Source: Platerodrilus igneus (taxonomy: Eukaryota; Arthropoda; Insecta; Coleoptera; Lycidae). Taken from it: DNA of 64,000 nt. Positions 59,301 through 64,000 of this stretch are shown piece after piece. Within the stretch, counting starts at the first letter, position 1; every line of letters begins with the position of its first letter. The position numbers and the translations under genes are program-made. The notes under the pieces were generated by a model. The model was not told the DNA's origin. It saw only the letters and a program-made list of their open reading frames with translations, and searched no databases. The DNA is taken from contig JARFIW010001108.1 in the NCBI GenBank assembly GCA_036346225.1, forward strand, positions 6,036,501 to 6,100,500. The letters run 5' to 3'.

Positions 59301-60904
59301 CGGTTTTGAACTAAGTTATTGACCTGAGTTACGTTTAACTACGTATTGCACAGAACTATCAATAATTTTGTAGTTTAAGCTTATTGCCTGAATTCGCTTT
59401 ATAAGACTAAACATTATTTAAATATCATGTTTAATGAACATTTCTATTCGTGAAATCACAATATCCGGAGTACATCTGTCTTTATTCTGCCCAATTAAAA
59501 TCATTTTTAACCTTTCTTATTAGGTTTTTATTTAAAGTAACGCGATCATATTACAAGATTTTATCCAGTAATAACATCGATATAATGACACATTGCCCAT
59601 ATTCGTCAGATTTATCCCTTACCAACTTTCCTTATTCCGATATTTCAAAAATAAAATGCTTAGCCAGCTTTTTTTATCACCATAAAAAGCCCTTAAAGGA
59701 TTTAATTTGCTTACTTTAAAGGTACCTAAAAAACAATTTTGAAAATTGATTTCCTCGAAAGCAAAGGTGTATAACCCGTGAAGGGTGAATACTTAAGAAG
59801 CAGTAACTCTATTTACATAACTTTATGTGTATCTGTTTAATATTTTTCGCGAATTTTAGTAGTAAGCCTCGTAGAAATATACCTGACTAATAGATAATAC
59901 GAAAAGCTTTTTATGTGAATAGTTTGCAGCATGGAAGATTTTTTCTGCTAATAGTTTAAACAAAATTTTTTCTTTTAGATGCGCAAGCTGTGGATGGCCA
60001 TTATGTAGTAAAAATTGTAGTGGTATTAACCAACCCCATGGGCACACTCAAATAGAATGCTCAACTTTAACAAAAACAAAATCATCACAATATTTGGACT
60101 ACCACAACTTTTCCAAGCTTTCTGCACAATTTCAAACAATTACGCCACTAAGATGTCTATTGCTAAAAAAATATAATCCAGAGATTTTTAAATTACTAAT
60201 GGAAATGGAAGCTCATAATAGCATCAGGAAGGATATTCCAGATATTTGGGAAAATAATCAAGTGTGTGTAGTTAACAGAATTAGAAAGGATTGGGGATTA
60301 AATGTATACAGCGAAGAAGAAATTCATACTATATGTGGAATTTTGGAGGTAAGCATGTACAAATCAATTGTGGTGGGCTTTTCTAGGGCTTTTGTAGGTG
60401 AATGCTTTCGAAATTGGCCAAAATTCAGTTACGCTTAGAGGTGTGTATCCTACTGCATACTTGATGTCACACGATTGTGTACCTAACACCAACCACACAG
60501 ACGAAGAAAAAGGATTTACATTAACCGTACGAGCCTCAACACACATTGCCCAAAATCACCCAATTACCTTAAGCTACGCTTACACCTTACAAGTGAAGGC
60601 TACTTAATATTCCTTAAATTAATTTAACCATAGTTATCTTCTTTCAGGATACTATGAAAAGACGCGAACATTTACTAAGTAACAAATTTTTTCTATGTAG
60701 ATGCCAAAGATGTTCCGATCCAATAGAACTAGGAACGTATATGAGTGCTTTACGTTGCCCTAAATGCAGCACTGGTTGGGTTTTGCATACTGATCCTTTG
60801 GATTCGGAAGCCAGTTGGGCATGTAGCAATAGCAATCAAGAATCAGAGCTTAAATGTCCTGGATACAGTGTGACAGCTCATTCCATGAAGCTTTTAATAA
60901 GCAG
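23309..60904 (+). CDS. SMYD-family SET and MYND domain protein, 3' end outside window
   Basis: Six in-phase exons: 23309-23332 (MFKNHRKK, donor gtatgt), 23646-23764, 24008-24148, 59979-60348, 60398-60592 and 60648-60904, each with GT-AG ends and matching phases. The Ser/Arg-rich N-terminus is followed by the start of SET (AAKDFEPGEIILKESPLVIG), a MYND zinc finger split by the giant intron (CLGC, then CASCGWPLCSKNC and H...C), and the SET core (MSHDCVPNTNH in place of NHSCxPN, then ITLSYAY). The post-SET follows (NKFFLCRCQRCSDP), with a further Cys pair (CPKC). SMYD proteins methylate lysines or act as MYND adaptors; this subfamily resembles insect SmydA proteins. About 368 residues are present; the C-terminal helical part must lie beyond 64 kb. 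Exon 1 is the least certain. Intron 3 is about 35.8 kb. Confidence 0.85.
23646..24148 (+). CDS. SMYD gene exons 2 and 3
   Basis: Exon 2 (23646-23764) encodes the Ser/Arg-rich linker and ends QYMG plus two bases. A 243-bp intron follows. Exon 3 (24008-24148) completes the Arg codon and encodes the start of SET and the first MYND Cys pair (CLGC), ending in a good gtaagt donor at 24149. Exon 3 has a second, damaged copy at 26736-26862. Confidence 0.85.
24149..24675 (+). repeat. intron sequence duplicated at 26863-27390
   Basis: The sequence after exon 3 is repeated almost base for base after the exon-3 copy at 26.9-27.4 kb. It contains a short dispersed repeat ('cagcaataatatgacactactagtttac') that also appears as an inverted pair at 30436-30645. 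A 'gaagtggcgtagcagt' string at about 24260 looks A-box-like but has no B-box. Confidence 0.75.
24675..26735 (-). mobile_element. Ty3/gypsy pol fragment, copy A
   Basis: Minus-strand pol in the order RT end, RNase H, integrase, which is the Ty3/gypsy order. The RT end lies near 26735-26366 (the region encoding a YLDD box is at about 26690-26705; then KTLRPDPDRLNPLLEL). RNase H is at 26278-25994 (ETDASDFAIAAILSQDERPV). Integrase is at 25871-25064 (TCREFCEIKPMF in the zinc-binding part, VDFKGPIPS, DRGTNFLSNEVKSYL, GIATSLTTSYDPRGNG, then a C-terminal domain). Stops and frame breaks occur throughout. Gag, protease and LTRs are not attached. It abuts a copy of a SMYD exon at 26735. Confidence 0.85.
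24676..24904. mobile_element. foldback element of about 230 bp (MITE-like)
   Basis: Long inverted repeats, about 24676-24778 and 24818-24904, with a 39-bp centre. Arms share 'ttcttaaccatcct', 'gtctttacgctc' and 'agatattattattaaac' (or complements). It is present in gypsy copy A and absent at the matching place in copy B (about 27370-27395), so it arrived after the tandem duplication or was lost from B. Confidence 0.75.
26736..26862 (+). pseudogene. duplicated SMYD exon 3, damaged
   Basis: About 127 bp match exon 3 (24022-24148), starting at AAKDFEP and keeping the donor site at 26863. It lacks the first residues and the original acceptor, and instead follows directly on gypsy RT sequence. 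Changes include CTNC to CTNY and GE to EK. The MYND pair CLGC is kept. Inclusion in mRNA is unlikely without an acceptor, and it would compete with or duplicate exon 3. Confidence 0.85.
26863..27390 (+). repeat. duplicated intron sequence following exon-3 copy
   Basis: Near-identical to 24149-24675, differing by scattered single bases and small gaps. Together with the exon copy and the following gypsy pol fragment it makes the second unit of a tandem duplication. Confidence 0.8.
27390..30345 (-). mobile_element. Ty3/gypsy pol fragment, copy B, split by a foldback element
   Basis: Same pol segment as copy A. Integrase is at 28344-27547 (ECCEIKPMFAKIRNT, VDFKGPIPSRTDNRYMLTII; a C-terminal domain in the frame at 27819-27547). 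RNase H and RT are at 30345-29440 (ETDASDFAIAAILSQDERPV; YSYLDDATVCGKTQEEHD near 30215; CGKLFQFCRIPFGVT near 30320). A 1-kb foldback element at 28435-29437 separates integrase from RNase H. RT is cut off upstream at 30345, where inverted intron-type sequence begins. Several frame breaks; dead. Confidence 0.85.
28435..29437. mobile_element. 1-kb foldback element with about 480-bp arms
   Basis: Nearly the whole element is one inverted repeat. The left arm starts GTTACATGCCAAAAATT and the right arm ends with its complement; the centre is near 28945. Flanking ACGTT at 28430-28434 and 29438-29442 is a likely 5-bp target-site duplication. Copy A keeps the empty site at about 25950 ('gagcacgctcatg'). 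No transposase is encoded; it would need one in trans. Confidence 0.85.
30346..30680. repeat. inverted pair of a dispersed intron repeat
   Basis: 30380-30530 is the reverse complement of sequence found at 24385-24560, and 30535-30660 is the direct version, so the two halves form a hairpin with its centre near 30537. It marks the rearranged edge of gypsy copy B. Confidence 0.7.
30690..33470. other. intronic DNA with no recognised gene
   Basis: AT-rich. 30870-30965 matches the 3' untranslated end of the RTE-like LINE at 18220-18335. A GC-richer stretch at 31410-31620 has an open frame of 65 residues with no known motif; it could be a relic LTR. I see nothing else. Confidence 0.45.
34340..35560. 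repeat. purine-rich non-coding region of LTR element with local tandem duplication
   Basis: The plus strand is strongly A/G-rich, and 34600-35060 recurs in altered form at 40440-40860 beside another LTR. 35170-35285 and 35336-35440 are a tandem pair sharing 'gtgtgttgagagag', 'cgcctctta', 'gtaccgtgagg' and 'tattctaat'. Short open frames here are by-products of the composition. Confidence 0.6.
35571..36044 (-). pseudogene. Ty3/gypsy integrase C-terminal domain
   Basis: 157 residues open on the minus strand. GDHFGQLSKV, NLRRRSVSFRLGDSVWR, SDASRHFNAKFALKF and YGLTDLSGAKSIRHFKYLKP are the conserved features of the domain that follows the integrase core and binds DNA. No catalytic core is present, because it was removed by the deletion that joined this frame to the primer-binding site. 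Confidence 0.75.
36860..37440. other. intronic DNA with no recognised feature
   Basis: AT-rich sequence between the LTR element and a SINE. Nothing recognised. Confidence 0.4.
37443..37742 (-). mobile_element. tRNA-derived SINE, copy 3
   Basis: Same family as the two at 14.3-14.9 kb, full length or nearly so. Minus strand head near 37742 (GGCGGCTCCGTGGCATAGG), B-box-like GGTTCGAATCCCG at about 37675-37687. I could not see a clear target-site duplication. Confidence 0.8.
37745..38420. other. intronic DNA with no recognised feature
   Basis: AT-rich, no coding frame or repeat recognised. Confidence 0.4.
38422..38760. mobile_element. possible terminal part of a DNA transposon
   Basis: Begins with 'tacagggtgttcc', a terminal string I associate with insect Tc1/IS630-type elements, followed by non-coding sequence with moderate GC ('gtaggtccgcaaaagcatcgcaagg', given here in part). 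No partner inverted repeat was found. The transposase relic at 57.2 kb belongs to that superfamily but is not adjacent. Confidence 0.3.
38822..40172 (-). repeat. LTR (3' LTR by orientation) of a gypsy-type element
   Basis: Closely matches 55371-56525 over most of its length. On the minus strand it begins TGTTACGTTTATTTTTCTCC at 40172. Directly upstream is a purine tract (GGGCGAGGGGAGGCAGATT on the minus strand, 40191-40173), the expected polypurine tract before a 3' LTR. The 3' side seems truncated at 38822, since the partner continues. Confidence 0.75.
40173..40191 (-). other. polypurine tract next to 3' LTR
   Basis: Nineteen bases that are almost all purine on the minus strand, abutting the LTR start TGTTACG. 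The other copy of the LTR (56525) lacks this tract, as expected for a 5' LTR. Confidence 0.65.
40192..41340 (-). repeat. non-coding region preceding the 3' LTR
   Basis: The plus strand is A/G-rich. 40440-40860 is related to 34600-35060, the region between integrase and 3' LTR of the element at 33.5-36.85 kb. That supports its identity as the 3' non-coding part of a gypsy-type element. It contains a GT-rich patch at 40855-40930. No coding is seen, and the pol gene that should precede it is missing. Confidence 0.55.
41345..44885. other. 3.5-kb G-depleted, homopolymer-rich block of doubtful quality
   Basis: From 41345 the text changes abruptly. Runs of two to five identical bases dominate, G becomes rare on the plus strand after about 41900, and no motif, repeat or codon structure is visible. 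Open frames are Pro/Asn/Thr-rich or, on the other strand, Gly/Phe-rich, with no domain. The style ends at about 44885. It resembles gap-filling with uncorrected long reads, though a real G-poor sequence cannot be ruled out. I would not annotate any gene here. Confidence 0.55.
44886..45249 (-). pseudogene. possible relic of a secreted (cuticle-like) protein gene
   Basis: On the minus strand an ATG at 45249 opens MVFRLKLVALAVLSICCVVA followed by KAG, a good signal peptide with an Ala-Lys-Ala cleavage site. Further frames read SVTASSASS and ELVASVISRVAHVV, which recall the Ser/Val/His-rich repeats of low-complexity insect cuticle proteins. At least one frameshift separates the pieces. The family call is weak; the signal peptide is the best-supported part. 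Confidence 0.35.
45260..45330. repeat. long hairpin with GC-palindrome tip upstream of element copy 2
   Basis: Arms GGTTGATAAAGGAAATT (45260-45276) and, inverted, AATTTTTCCTTTATCTAACC (45311-45330) pair with small gaps. The loop contains the perfect 12-bp palindrome GCGCCGCGGCGC (45285-45296), so a T-shaped fold is possible. It lies about 350 bp upstream of the first ATG of the virus-like gene. Its right edge (atctaacctaggt) is the inverse of sequence at the 3' end of copy 1. Confidence 0.65.
45340..45500. repeat. short direct repeats and GGTCATGT minisatellite
   Basis: 'aaaactcattaaaa(a)gcaatt' occurs twice (about 45355-45376 and 45396-45418). It is followed by at least seven variants of ggtcat(g/a)t between 45424 and 45497. 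Clustered short repeats upstream of a replication-type gene can be binding sites (iterons), but this is a guess from position. Confidence 0.55.
45681..48052 (+). pseudogene. virus-like element gene, copy 2 (fuller, frameshifted)
   Basis: ATG at 45681 opens 129 residues (SVSKVINVSQLLGNKVKPTN... to VFSGKH). After a break the frame resumes at 46164: LFLSFDMDVTQDFAGIF, NYLTTNHNFCYKGEYEEKCN, VGIDCLTWLTTNARIKIYNK, then VRLRETFA and GITRLEATIYNC. Later blocks are LEIVEEEDSQDKIKILHKCY with TPNIRPEVVRQRVN (46841-47170), LKGYFMRRWTDLDASRFYKL (47286-47477), LAYTTRKGVPLNIVYLPS (47505-47774) and a final block to the stop at 48050-48052. The original protein was probably 750-800 residues. The family is unidentified. 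The order D.D.T.DF, KIYNK and TRLE suggests a replication initiator or relaxase-like fold, but no HUH motif is obvious. Confidence 0.7.
48053..50540 (+). other. element copy 2, non-coding and relic part
   Basis: Matches copy 1 to about 48188. Then comes a GC-rich 'gcgcatgggcag' repeat (48215-48310) and a frame of about 60 residues (KHPILYLDGIEYLPAYVSGV..., 48335-48520) whose start recurs broken at about 49925-49965. 49075-49150 repeats, in damaged form, part of the main gene. 49495-49740 and 49975-50215 are copies of each other, sharing 'gaaagtgtaaa.gcctac' and 'ggtatgcatgtattataca'. This looks like a locus scrambled by local duplication. Confidence 0.5.
50545..50751 (+). pseudogene. 68-residue frame upstream of the zinc finger
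   Basis: Opens MEDVSDVSTNGIRTIDEANQ and ends YIKQVRKE. Its codon usage is less AT-biased than the surroundings, and it lies just before the zinc-finger relic. I recognise no domain. It may be a separate small gene of the element or the front of the next one. Confidence 0.4.
50819..51590 (+). pseudogene. C2H2 finger plus domain resembling the region before transposon-type DNA polymerase B
   Basis: The first part encodes CGTCGFAFTRMDNLQRHKEKQH (C-x2-C-x12-H-x4-H, 50961-51026) and a broken second finger (CKVCDFEMEK, about 51100). Then AFNNRMASYRIKNASVDDGV, FLWKQKERFIRLINEKEYNI, a stop, KVYCELYGVYIK, VKSFNTKNVVIT and finally WSLEKVLYLEININKYD at about 51532-51582. The series AF.NR.A.Y, K.FNTKN and WSL..L.LEININKY is familiar to me from insect Polinton/adintovirus-like DNA polymerase B proteins, just before the polymerase proper. 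No polymerase follows. Stops and frameshifts show it is dead. Confidence 0.5.
51740..52680 (+). repeat. three tandem units of about 275-325 bp
   Basis: The anchor 'atgtataaaaaa'-type string preceded by 'tgtatcgc' or 'tgcatc' recurs at about 51820, 52094 and 52419. 'ggggtagct', 'aatattaattgatacc' and 'tggtccgattt(c/t)aaatctg' recur in step. A single older relic lies at 48785-48890. The array lies between the polymerase-associated relic and the terminal palindrome. Confidence 0.75.
52733..52748. repeat. 16-bp palindrome at 3' end of element copy 2
   Basis: AATTTACATGTAAATT is a perfect palindrome. It follows 'taaaataagactttatagtgcg', which matches the approach to the copy 1 palindrome (here only in part). 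The outer arm bases differ between copies on both sides in a way that keeps the pairing. Confidence 0.7.
52800..54720 (-). pseudogene. gypsy-type Gag with zinc knuckles and a repeat-rich tail
   Basis: Minus strand. The capsid-like part is at 54720-54400 (WNLKFSGVPNTLTVHDFLRR, SAVDLFEAKALL). Zinc knuckles lie near 54270-54150: FNCDKPGHVSTRC, with the first Cys lost, then HCYGCGY followed after a frameshift by a second Cys pair. A Pro/Ser/Val-rich tail then contains three units of about 167 bp (53401-53568, 53569-53732, 53733-53860) encoding TFLN.SSQEI.VV, AK.TI.SNLVSE.PVEV and MSVAVAVKIL. Gag packages the element RNA. Frame breaks make it non-functional. No protease or pol follows. Confidence 0.7.
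53401..53860 (-). repeat. three tandem units of about 167 bp inside the Gag tail
   Basis: Each unit contains 'cttcaacagg(a/t)', 'agaagttatcgt' (or 'agaaattatcgt'), 'acgacag' and 'tttcttga', and the first two end in 'gacagcaacagcaacagacattaaagat' variants (given here in words as a GACAGCAACAGCAACAGAC core). The length, close to 56 codons, keeps the protein frame through the array. Confidence 0.75.
54720..55370 (-). other. 5' leader of the gypsy-type element
   Basis: Between Gag and the LTR match. A minus-strand TGGCACCCAAG at about 54922-54912 resembles a primer-binding site (compare TGGCGCCCAACG at 36060), which would put the true LTR end near 54930. 55190-55345 holds degenerate 25-30 bp repeats around 'aaacaaa(c/a)tcggagc'. 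Confidence 0.45.
55371..56525 (-). repeat. LTR (5' LTR by orientation) of the gypsy-type element
   Basis: Matches 38822-40172 with high similarity, apart from an internal gap of about 200 bp here relative to that copy. It starts TGTTACG at 56525 on the minus strand. It lies upstream of Gag in reading direction, as a 5' LTR should. No polypurine tract follows its outer edge. Confidence 0.75.
56530..57035. other. intronic DNA with no recognised gene
   Basis: AT-rich. Short overlapping open frames at 56540-56875 show no known motif. Nothing else seen. Confidence 0.4.
57040..57215 (+). pseudogene. RTE-like LINE C-terminal scrap
   Basis: Reads DRQS*EQRSTKN-type remnants, then VLKIVGGEK, TTVKNRRDRMISHILMHEGI and RNILK, which corresponds to RRDRMIGHQLRHEGLFSKVL in the LINE at 1.7-2.5 kb. 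It is a short relic ending near the transposase relic. Confidence 0.6.
57222..57515 (-). pseudogene. Tc1/IS630-type transposase relic
   Basis: Minus strand, two frames: INFCQWYRNMLAV, then ILYTDDEANFSKNSNI with the first catalytic Asp, KFHNNHIWI, and after a frame break NLHEIIDTHLQEQFSLNVWV, GIIEDRLIGPLFLPGRLT, a stop, and YRDFLQ. This is the DDE-type endonuclease common in insect genomes (DDE_3-like), which cuts and inserts the element DNA. The second Asp/Glu part is absent and no terminal repeats were seen. Confidence 0.7.
57874..57920. repeat. perfect hairpin, 18-bp arms
   Basis: CTTCTTTGGGAATTAAAC (57874-57891), an 11-base loop, then its exact reverse complement (57903-57920). No terminator-like T run follows, and this is intronic eukaryotic DNA, so it is probably the remains of a small inverted-repeat element. 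Confidence 0.8.
58608..58661. repeat. imperfect hairpin around 'atgggaaaatac'
   Basis: ATGGGAAAATAC pairs with GTATTTTCCCGTA about 27 bases later. Further out, 'agtacacta' and 'atagtacact' lie on either side. It may be a small palindromic element. Confidence 0.5.
58988..59088. repeat. about 100-bp stem-loop with 24-27 base arms
   Basis: The left arm, 58988-59011, contains AAAAGCACATTCCCGGACT. The right arm, 59062-59088, contains AGTCCGGGAATGTGTTGCTT. They pair over 24 of 27 positions, with one extra ACA in the right arm. The 50-base loop is GC-richer than the surroundings. Confidence 0.75.
59979..60348 (+). CDS. SMYD gene exon 4
   Basis: Acceptor 'tcttttag'. Its first base completes a Lys codon begun in exon 3, then C-A-S-C continues the MYND finger (CASCGWPLCSKNC, later H and C). 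The rest is the helical insert before the SET core (LMEMEAHNSIRKD, IRKDWGLNVYSEEEIHTICG). It ends in a whole codon before gtaagc. An exact phase match to exon 3 across about 35.8 kb is good evidence that the two belong to one gene. Confidence 0.9.
60398..60904 (+). CDS. SMYD gene exons 5 and 6
   Basis: Exon 5 (60398-60592) holds the SET core: VNAFEIG, YLMSHDCVPNTNH and the ITLSYAYTLQ end. A 55-bp intron follows. Exon 6 (60648-60904) has TMKRREHLLSNKFFLCRCQR, the post-SET zinc site (CRCQRC), then CPKC and a further Cys, and ends with two bases of a codon at a gtatat donor. A C-terminal helical domain is still missing. Confidence 0.9.
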
Positions 60905-63900
60905 GTATATTTATTTTAATCATGTAGTTATCATAGTGGTCATTAAGGAGCAGAGCTGGACCTATTTTCTCATAGAACATATCTTTTCGATCATGTTTGA
61001 ATACAGTAAAAATCACGAAAATGATATTTACGTTATTATTTGTAACCGTATGTATTAAGACAAAAATTAAAATTTAATGTAGCGTATAATTTAAATAATA
61101 TCATTACTCCGATTCGGTAGTTTCCGACAAGCTTCGCTCATACTCTAATCATAATGAAACGGGGTTACCAATAATATTTTATTTTCACGGTGTTATAATT
61201 TTCTTTTAAGTAATGTGAGTTTGTCGTCACTTCCTTTGAATCGTTATTTTTGGCACCCTTACCATAATATAGGAAAATCCGGCAGCTAAAGATAAACATT
61301 TAGTGCCAAACGTGATTCAGCAGATGGCAAATCCTTGCACAAATTTAAATACAATGGAAGGCAATTTACACATAAACAAGAGTTTACCTTTAATTAAAAG
61401 TCGTAGTTTAAATTAGGTTTTACCTTCCATGCTATTCGATAACCTAATTCTGGCGTCTCAATGTTCAAAGGGTTTTGTGAGGTCCATATGTTTGCTTTTT
61501 CTTTAAATTCCTAGCATTAAGGTTGGCTGTTGAACCTACAACTTTAGGTGACAATATAAATAATGCTATTTGAAAGAAAAGGAATTCACGGGTAAACTTC
61601 ACTGCATTTCACACACTAACTGTTCACGTTAATACGGTAAGATAGTTGAAGATAAAATGCTCCAGAATGCGTGCTTTCTCATAAAACTTATTGTCTCCAC
61701 CAGCCGTCCAGCGTTTAAGTTTGTTAGAACGATAACCACGCATTCTTCTATGCGTGTGAAATAGCTGATTTGGCGAAGTACGTCAATAAACTGTAGGTTA
61801 TTTCCCTACAGTGCGTGAAAACTTAGAAACCGCAAATTTATGTGCAATAACCTAATTTATACTACTTAAATTTGTGATGAGAAATAATACTTACAAATTT
61901 GCATTAAAAATCCCATATTCCTAATATTAGAATAAAACTTTTTGAAGTCCAAAAAGGCGTAACAATCGCTTCAAGAAGAAAAAATAAAGAAGTCTCTTTG
62001 TACGAGAGCTCCGTGCAAAAAAACTTATGTTTAATAAAATTTATTGGTGCTACCTGGTTTTTAAACCATAGCAATCCTTGCGATACCAGGAAGTGGAAAT
62101 AAGTAGCCACCCGTGTAACACCTTAAGCTTTTACAAGATATTACAAAGAGCTCAGATGTATAGGATGTAAACTCGTTTTTTACGTTAGATCCCTAAAGCA
62201 AAAATTAGCTCATAGTAGATGAGAGGAAGGGAAACTAATATCATAACGACAACTTGCATAAAATTTTCATTAGATGTGATGTATCCGTTAAAATCAGCAA
62301 ACTTTTTGCAACTTCCGGTCTCGTCGGGGTCTCCAAATGCGCTAGCAAACGATAGTTCAGATACGTACGCCGAGGGCCCGGTAACGTCATTATTGAATAA
62401 AAATTTCAAGAACTAAACTTTCTTATCTTTTTAACTCACTCAAATTGTTTTATCAATGAATACATTACGGTTCCCAATACTTAGTCCTTCAAAATTTTAC
62501 CTGACCCTTATTTAAATGAAATTAATTCACCAAGCACCTTCAAAGTACTCATAATACAAAATATGGTGGTATTCACAAACAAATAGACCCCCCTAGAACC
62601 CTTACAAAGCTAGGCTACGTGTAAATAAAATTTCTAGCATGTATCCAAAAGTAGCAATTTGTGTTCACCCAAAAGAGAACCAATTTAATTGTTCTAAATA
62701 CATAATTTTGACCCCGTTTTGTCCAAACCATAGTTCACTCCAAAACTGTCAAAAAAAATTCAGCCACAGAAATTGTTCTTCTACATTTTTGTTTCCACAT
62801 GGAGTAGCCCTAGTATTAACCAAATATAGCCCCTGCCTTTTAGCTTTGTATTTTTTGTAGGGTAGGATTAGAAAATTTATTATGCAGTGATACCGGCTAT
62901 TTCGTTAACGCAACAATTTTATTGGTACAACATATTTTGTTTTTATCTTGCTAGTGCGCCAGTATTTTAATTTGTTATGAGTTAAGAAAATATCGTATAG
63001 GCATATGAAAATTTGCAATGTAAGAAAAAATACATTTTGTATTTAGCTTTATATTGAAATTAAATGTTAGTTATTAAGTCTTCAAGCCTTGTACTGTTTG
63101 ACTAATTTGAAGCGGTCGAGGGGGCGGCAAACAAGACCCTTGCGTGGTCAGATGTTGTAGCTTGATGATTGAGTGGCTACTTATTTTCGTTTTCTGGTTT
63201 TGCAAAGATTGCTATGGTTTATAGACAAGGTGATGCCTAAGGACACTATTTAGAATATGTTTACCGTGTAATATGAACTCTCTGACAAGAATACTTTTTC
63301 TTTTCTATTTTTCTTTTTGAAAGTTTGACGCGATTGTTACGCATGATTTGGCTACACAACAAATTTGTTTTAATAATTATTCTAGAGAACTTTTCTTGTA
63401 GGATTAAGTAGATTATGCCGCATTATGAATGCGGTTTTAAGTTCCCAGCACTACTCCTGAAATATATTATAATTTATCATTTTACGTTGAGGCATAAACG
63501 TTTTCTTACGTTTCAAGGTGATGTGCATCATTACTTCGACCAATGAGAACGTATACGGTAGGCGAGGTTTTACAAGTTGGTCAGACAACACCGGGCTACC
63601 GTACCTAAGTGACGAGGTGACTAGTGATTGTACTGTAATGCGGTGAAATTACCTATGGCAGCCCTTATCTTTCCTTATCATTTAATGTCTTTTTGTTCCA
63701 GTGTGTTGATGATCATCAACAAACGACACTGCAATCTGATTAACAGAGCCCGCTGTAAACCATACTACCCAAACGCGAGCGTACGTATAAAGAGGAACAA
63801 TATGTAGTAATTCGCGCGGTGATTGCCGGAATACAAAGAAATCTAGTATTTAGTTTACCTTAACTTAACTATAGATGAATAAATGTATGCTATTCGTTAA

Positions 63901-64000
63901 ATTATTTATATTGTATTGTAAAATTCATGCAATATTAATACGCCCTCTGAACGGCACGTACCTTATATCTGTCTAACAGATATATAACAAAGTCTAAAAG
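60905..64000. other. SMYD intron or downstream region; no further exon found
   Basis: I searched by eye for the C-terminal SMYD helices on the plus strand and found none. A possible inverted-repeat element occupies 61380-61885. An acceptor-like 'ttttgttccag' at 63692-63702 is followed by a 35-codon frame in the right phase, but its sequence (VLMIINKRHCNLINRARC) shows no SMYD character. Otherwise AT-rich and empty. Confidence 0.45.
61380..61885. mobile_element. possible MITE with imperfect terminal inverted repeats
   Basis: 'aaaagtcgtagtttaaattaggttttacc' at the left (about 61396-61424, quoted in words as an AGT-GTAGTTTAAATTAGGTT core) is matched by an inverted 'aataacctaatttatactactta' at about 61852-61874. 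No coding. The repeats are imperfect and target duplication was not found, so this is tentative. Confidence 0.35.

Larger units (their letters stand above)
57925..59978. other. last 2 kb of SMYD intron 3
   Basis: AT-rich with no gene. It holds two further hairpins (58608-58661 and 58988-59088). The open frame running through the second hairpin is not credible as a gene. The region ends in the acceptor of exon 4 ('ttttttcttttag'). Confidence 0.5.

Noticed and set aside
63703..63809. Possible next SMYD exon (good acceptor, matching phase, 35 codons to a stop)
   Set aside because: The predicted residues bear no resemblance to the SMYD C-terminal helices and the family should have about 100 more residues. 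Kept only as a remote option.

Overview
This window looks like AT-rich genomic DNA from an arthropod, most likely an insect. The grounds are genes split by short GT-AG introns, a SET/MYND (SMYD) gene, an i-type lysozyme, and a dense load of insect-style mobile elements: R1-like and RTE-like LINEs, Ty3/gypsy LTR elements, a tRNA-derived SINE, foldback elements and a Tc1/IS630-type transposase relic. I cannot tell the insect order. Only two host genes are supported. Nearly everything else is mobile-element debris or sequence in which I see nothing.

Layout. 0.3-5.6 kb: an R1-like LINE with RNase H on the minus strand, split by a younger RTE-like LINE. 5.65-7.4 kb: a broken plus-strand R1/jockey-like LINE carrying two insertions, then an antisense LINE scrap. 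10.7-11.2 kb: an i-type lysozyme gene (minus), frameshifted. 11.9-14.2 kb: a second RTE-like LINE, followed by two SINEs inserted one after the other at the same target. 17.5-18.3 kb: an RTE-like tail. 19.85-22.0 kb: copy 1 of an unrecognised multi-domain gene belonging to a virus-like or replicon-like DNA element. 22.2-22.7 kb: a USP16/45-type deubiquitinase pseudogene.

From 23.3 kb to at least 60.9 kb lies one host gene, a SMYD-family SET+MYND protein on the plus strand. Exons 1-3 lie at 23.3-24.15 kb and exons 4-6 at 59.98-60.90 kb. The intron between them is about 35.8 kb and has filled with repeats: a tandem duplication of exon 3 joined to gypsy pol, two foldback elements, an internally deleted LTR element (33.5-36.85 kb), the two ends of another gypsy element (38.8-41.3 kb and 52.8-56.5 kb), a G-depleted odd block (41.3-44.9 kb), the fuller copy 2 of the virus-like element (about 45.3-52.75 kb), and a transposase relic (57.2-57.5 kb). 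The gene's 3' end lies beyond the window.

The most interesting part is the virus-like or replicon-like element. Its two copies share a roughly 750-800 residue coding relic. Both end downstream in a palindrome centred on ACATGT, and the palindrome's arms changed together between copies. Copy 2 has a GC-tipped long hairpin just upstream of its gene, and downstream it has a C2H2 finger plus a domain resembling the region that precedes protein-primed DNA polymerase B in Polinton/adintovirus-type elements. The family assignment is an inference from memory of motifs and has not been tested by search.
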